Assembly (NCBI GenBank): GCA_029865345.1
Contig: JAOUHD010000016.1
Coordinates: 1-33,179, forward strand
Origin: Nitrospira sp.
GTDB lineage: Bacteria > Nitrospirota > Nitrospiria > Nitrospirales > Nitrospiraceae
Reading direction: 5' to 3'
DNA length: 33,179 bases
This document shows, one piece after another, positions 29,576 to 33,179 of this stretch (the stretch's first letter is position 1; each line of letters starts with the position of its first letter). A program made the translations under genes and the position numbers. Below the pieces are notes generated by a model. It had not been told where the DNA came from, searched no databases, and saw nothing but the letters and a program-made list of their open reading frames with translations.

Positions 29576-31390
29576 CTATACGCTCTCGACAAAACTCCTC
29601 AGCTTTTTACTGCGGCTCGGATGTCGCAATTTCCTCAGGGCCTTGGCTTCGATTTGCCTGATGCGCTCACGCGTCACTTCGAAGTCCTGTCCGACTTCTT
29701 CCAGGGTATGATCCGTCGCCTCTCCAATGCCAAACCGCTTGCGCAGCACTTTCTCCTCGCGAGGCGTCAAGGTCTCCAAGGCACTGTTGATCTGCCGCTG
29801 CAAGTCGTAGCGAATGGCGGCTTCCAGCGGAGACACGGCCTTCTTGTCTTCGATAAAATCGCCCAGATGGCTGTCTTCTTCTTCACCGATCGGCGTTTCA
29901 AGCGAGATGGGCTCGCGGGCAATCTTGAGAATCTTCCGAACCTTGTCCAACGGGAGGTCCATACGCTCGGCAATCTCTTCGGGAAGTGGTTCACGACCAA
30001 GCTTCTGCACGAGGTGCCTGGAAGTTCGAATGAGCTTATTGATGGTTTCAATCATGTGAACCGGGATCCGGATCGTTCGGGCTTGATCCGCAATCGCTCG
30101 GGTGATTGCCTGCCGAATCCACCACGTGGCATAGGTACTGAACTTGTACCCACGCTTATACTCGAATTTATCCACCGCCTTCATCAGCCCAATGTTGCCT
30201 TCCTGAATCAAATCGAGGAACTGCAGACCGCGGTTCGTGTATTTCTTGGCGATGCTGACCACAAGCCGTAAATTCGCCTCGACCAGCTCCGCCTTCCCTC
30301 GCTTGACCTTTTCTTCGGCAATATCCAGATGCTTGACGGCATCCTTGATCTCTTCAGCCGGAGCCAGTGCCTCTTCCGTTTCCAACTGGCGAATCTTTGC
30401 TTTGGCGTTTTGGTAGACCTTCCGAATCTCCACCAGCGCGTCTTCTGACACTCCGGTCTTCCGCTTGACCGCCAAGAAGTCCGGCCGACTCCGGCACATC
30501 TTCCTCAGCAGTTCGGCACCTGCCTCTCCCCCCACGCCGATCCTCCGTTGGCAGCTGATCGCTTCCCGTTCGACAACCCGGATCTGCACCGCCAGATCGC
30601 GGACACGCTGTACCATTCGATCTTTCAGCACACCATGGAGGTTGACGGATTCAATTTTGTCCACCACTTGCTGGCGGATTGCTTCGAACTGCTTCTTGAA
30701 CTTCTTCTGCTTGACCGGATCACTGCCGAGATGCTTGCCTTTTTCGGCCAAGACCTTCAGTACAAGCGAAACTTTCCGCACGGCATTGAGCGACTCGAGG
30801 GTCTTGACCCGCAACTCCTCGTAATCCCGTTCCACCGGTGGCTGGTCTTCTTCAAACTCCTCCTCGGTCTCCTGGATCGGCACAATCTCACGCACGTCGA
30901 TCTTGGCGTTCTTGAGCTGATCCCGGAGAGCCAGGACGAACTCGATGGTCATCGGCATGCCGTAGATCACCGACGCGATATCTTTTTTCCCCTCTTCAAT
31001 CCGTTTGGCGATTTCAATCTCGCCTTCGCGGCTAAGGAGGGCCACACTCCCCATTTCCTTGAGATAGAGCCGCACGGGATCGTCGGTCCGGCTGAGCGCG
31101 CCCGGCGTCAGGTCGATCGCCTTCTCGTTTTCCTCCTCGGCCTCCGACTCAGCCTCTTCCACCTCTTCGCCCGCGTCACCTTCAGATCGCTTCTGCGGCC
31201 GATCCCCATCGCCTGCCTCGACGATTTCGATATCCATTTCACCGAACATCGCCATGATGCTACCAAACTGATCCGATGCCACGACTTCAGCAGGCAAGGT
31301 GCTATTGAGCTCATCATACGTCAGAAAGCCTTTTTCCTTCCCGATCGTAATCAGCTTCTTCACCTCACTGAGCAACTCTTGTTTCGACAT
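29576..31390 (-). CDS. rpoD: RNA polymerase primary sigma factor (sigma70/RpoD)
   Basis: Housekeeping sigma factor of 604 residues. Region 1.1 is at about 1-60 ([18 protein letters not shown]), followed by an acidic linker (about 68-92). Region 1.2 starts near [11 protein letters not shown]. The non-conserved region lies at about 150-330. Regions 2.1-2.4 include [20 protein letters not shown] and [15 protein letters not shown], with the promoter-reading helix intact. Region 4.2 ends with [28 protein letters not shown]. The ATG follows the dnaG stop by two bases with AAGGAG inside the end of dnaG. This dnaG-rpoD pairing is the core of the macromolecular-synthesis operon. An extra promoter for rpoD within dnaG is possible but not evident. 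Confidence 0.98.
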   Translation of the reverse strand: MSKQELLSEVKKLITIGKEKGFLTYDELNSTLPAEVVASDQFGSIMAMFGEMDIEIVEAGDGDRPQKRSEGDAGEEVEEAESEAEEENEKAIDLTPGALSRTDDPVRLYLKEMGSVALLSREGEIEIAKRIEEGKKDIASVIYGMPMTIEFVLALRDQLKNAKIDVREIVPIQETEEEFEEDQPPVERDYEELRVKTLESLNAVRKVSLVLKVLAEKGKHLGSDPVKQKKFKKQFEAIRQQVVDKIESVNLHGVLKDRMVQRVRDLAVQIRVVEREAISCQRRIGVGGEAGAELLRKMCRSRPDFLAVKRKTGVSEDALVEIRKVYQNAKAKIRQLETEEALAPAEEIKDAVKHLDIAEEKVKRGKAELVEANLRLVVSIAKKYTNRGLQFLDLIQEGNIGLMKAVDKFEYKRGYKFSTYATWWIRQAITRAIADQARTIRIPVHMIETINKLIRTSRHLVQKLGREPLPEEIAERMDLPLDKVRKILKIAREPISLETPIGEEEDSHLGDFIEDKKAVSPLEAAIRYDLQRQINSALETLTPREEKVLRKRFGIGEATDHTLEEVGQDFEVTRERIRQIEAKALRKLRHPSRSKKLRSFVESV

Positions 31391-31392
31391 GA

Positions 31393-33179
31393 CTACTCCT
31401 TCACCAATGAAACCACACCGGCGGTCGGCGTGCCGGCTTTCCGCATCCGTACCTCGTTAATCTGCATATTCAGCATACCTGCATCGTCCACACGGCCTTC
31501 GCGCTCAGCCGTTTTCAGCTTGGCAATCAGCTCTCTCAGAACCTGCTCCGATCGCTTTCGGTCCAGGCAATCCAAACAGGCCATAATATGCGCCGGCGCG
31601 TCGTCGAAATGATCGTCACGAAGCGACAACTCCGTCGCCAGGGCGCCACACGCAGGGTCGTCCACTGACTCATCCAGCAGCGACTGGACCTGAATGCGCC
31701 CATCGCGATCCAGATGGGTTAGAGCAAGCTCCGCAAGCTTGCGACAGGCTTCGACCGAAAACTTCTCAGGCTGCAGTCGCCGGACATCGGCTGAGGACAG
31801 CGTGCCCCGCAACAGGAGGAGTATTAAGTCTCGTTCCTCGGGGATTCCCTTGAAGAGGGAGTCCCCCGACTTTCCGACAGCGGCAGGTCGAAGTGTTCCT
31901 GAACCTGGCTTTTGTTGAGCCATGAGTGCGGGGTACCGTTCGATCAGCCGTGATTGATTGATCCCCAGACGTTCCGCGACGAGCTTGAGACGCTCTTCCC
32001 GCTCAATCGGATGCTCGCTCTTCTGTAAAATACGCAGCACTTCATCCACACTTCGGATCCGTCCTTCGATCGTACTTGCCTCTGTGGCCTTCAAACTATA
32101 TTCCAAAGCAAAGTCCAACAGGCTAGGCGCCTGCTCTTCCAGGCGTACAAACGATTCTGGCCCATGTTTCCGCACATAGGTGTCGGGATCGTCCCCGGAC
32201 GGCAGCGTCACCACTTTGACGCCCAACCCACTGTTCACAAACAAGTCCAACCCTCTCAACGCCGCTCGGACGCCTGCCGCATCAGGATCGAAGAGCAAGA
32301 CGACCTTCGACGCAAACCGCCGGAGGACTTGGATATGTTCCGGCGTCAAGGCCGTACCCAAGGTGGCCACCGTATGCGTCAACCCAGCCTGATGAAGCGC
32401 AATCGCATCGAAATATCCTTCGACCACAATGACCGTCTTCGTCCGGGTAATCGCTTCCCTGGCGTGGTCGAGCGCAAACAGCGTCTGCCCTTTCTTGAAG
32501 AGCGGCGTATCGGGAGAGTTCAGATATTTGGGCGTCCCCTCGCCCAGTATGCGCCCGCCGAATCCCACCACACGTTTCCGCAAATCCGTGATCGTGAACA
32601 TGACACGACCGCGGAACCGATCGTAGAACCCAGTCTTGTCGGTTCGGGCGATCACAAGACCCGCCGACGCAACCTCGCTCTGTGAAAACCCCTTCCTGGC
32701 AAGCCCCCTCAACAACCCATCCCATTCGGCCGATGCCACTCCGATTCCGAACTGATCGATCGTACGAGGAAGAAGCTCCCGGCTCGTCAAATACTCACGA
32801 GCGACAAGGCCTGCACGTTCATCACGTAAGTTCTGTTGAAACCAGGCGGCAGCGGCTTCATTCACTCGCTCAACCGTCTGGGCCAGGTGGGCCTGCGGCC
32901 CAGAACGAGCCGTCGCCTCCTCAATCTCAATCCCGACCGTTCGTCCGAGGTCGCGCACCACTTCCGGGAAGGTTCCTCCCGTGACCCGAGTCAAAAATGT
33001 GAAGACATTCCCCCCGGCCCCGCAGCCAAAGCAGTGAAAAATTTGTCGGGATGGGCTGACCGTGAACGACGGAGTCTTTTCAAGATGGAACGGACATAAG
33101 CCCTTGAGGTTCTGTCCAGCCTTGCTCAAGGACACATGTCGGTTGACAATGTCGACGATGTCGAGACGGTCCTTAATCA
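31393..33179 (-). CDS. dnaG: DNA primase (5' end outside the window)
   Basis: Synthesises RNA primers at the replication fork. The reading frame runs off the right edge. The visible protein begins within the usual [18 protein letters not shown] segment, so only about 10-20 N-terminal residues are missing. The GTG at 33135 is an internal valine, not the start. The CHC2 zinc finger reads [12 protein letters not shown]...[10 protein letters not shown]. The TOPRIM domain shows [17 protein letters not shown] and [14 protein letters not shown]. The C-terminal part (about the last 150 residues) is the DnaB-binding domain. It is transcribed straight into rpoD with a two-base gap. Confidence 0.96.
   Translation of the reverse strand, partial: IKDRLDIVDIVNRHVSLSKAGQNLKGLCPFHLEKTPSFTVSPSRQIFHCFGCGAGGNVFTFLTRVTGGTFPEVVRDLGRTVGIEIEEATARSGPQAHLAQTVERVNEAAAAWFQQNLRDERAGLVAREYLTSRELLPRTIDQFGIGVASAEWDGLLRGLARKGFSQSEVASAGLVIARTDKTGFYDRFRGRVMFTITDLRKRVVGFGGRILGEGTPKYLNSPDTPLFKKGQTLFALDHAREAITRTKTVIVVEGYFDAIALHQAGLTHTVATLGTALTPEHIQVLRRFASKVVLLFDPDAAGVRAALRGLDLFVNSGLGVKVVTLPSGDDPDTYVRKHGPESFVRLEEQAPSLLDFALEYSLKATEASTIEGRIRSVDEVLRILQKSEHPIEREERLKLVAERLGINQSRLIERYPALMAQQKPGSGTLRPAAVGKSGDSLFKGIPEERDLILLLLRGTLSSADVRRLQPEKFSVEACRKLAELALTHLDRDGRIQVQSLLDESVDDPACGALATELSLRDDHFDDAPAHIMACLDCLDRKRSEQVLRELIAKLKTAEREGRVDDAGMLNMQINEVRMRKAGTPTAGVVSLVKE

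Noticed and set aside
30548..31612. 354-codon plus-strand open frame opposite rpoD
   Set aside because: It is antisense to an intact, strongly conserved sigma70 gene and has no recognisable motif; a mirror effect of GC-rich codon use.

Overview
This 33 kb window looks like chromosomal housekeeping DNA from a Gram-negative bacterium, most likely Nitrospira or a close relative (Nitrospirota). That is an inference from protein flavour, moderately high GC, and the gene order ilvB-ilvN-ilvC-psd-pssA-leuA...leuB-asd, which resembles that of deltaproteobacteria such as Geobacter. No species can be proven from the sequence alone. Nearly everything lies on the minus strand. The two clear plus-strand genes are a SurA/PpiD-like chaperone and a ribonuclease HIII. 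I see no CRISPR array, prophage, transposase or defence island.

Layout from left to right. Positions 1-447 hold no intact gene, only short coding-like fragments. Then come topA, dprA and rng (genome maintenance and RNA processing). Next is a cell-shape operon, transcribed leftwards: RDD membrane protein, mreB, mreC, mreD, mrdA (PBP2), rodA, with a recognisable promoter in front of the RDD gene. A plus-strand anchored SurA_N-type chaperone follows, then the tightly coupled set DUF2905-spoIID-queA (minus). The centre (15.5-26.1 kb) is a long leftward run for branched-chain amino acids, phosphatidylethanolamine and aspartate-family synthesis: ilvB, ilvN, ilvC, psd, pssA, leuA, cupin, leuB, NHL-propeller protein, asd. 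To its right are rnpB (RNase P RNA), an M48 lipoprotein protease, ribonuclease HIII (plus), a zinc-ribbon coiled-coil protein, a tRNA with CAU anticodon, rpoD and the 5'-truncated dnaG.

The most interesting feature is the leader of leuA. Between pssA and leuA, on the minus strand, is a complete T-box riboswitch: stem I with a CUC leucine specifier, T-box antiterminator sequence, and a terminator with a U-tract. It is followed immediately by a ~124-bp, almost fully palindromic MITE/REP-like element with good terminal inverted repeats, wedged between the T-box terminator and the leuA ribosome binding site. leuA would thus be controlled by uncharged tRNA-Leu inside a larger ilv-psd-pssA-leu run, and a mobile-looking hairpin now forms part of its regulated leader. 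The other leucine genes, leuC and leuD, are absent from this window, and a cupin with degenerate metal ligands occupies the place between leuA and leuB.
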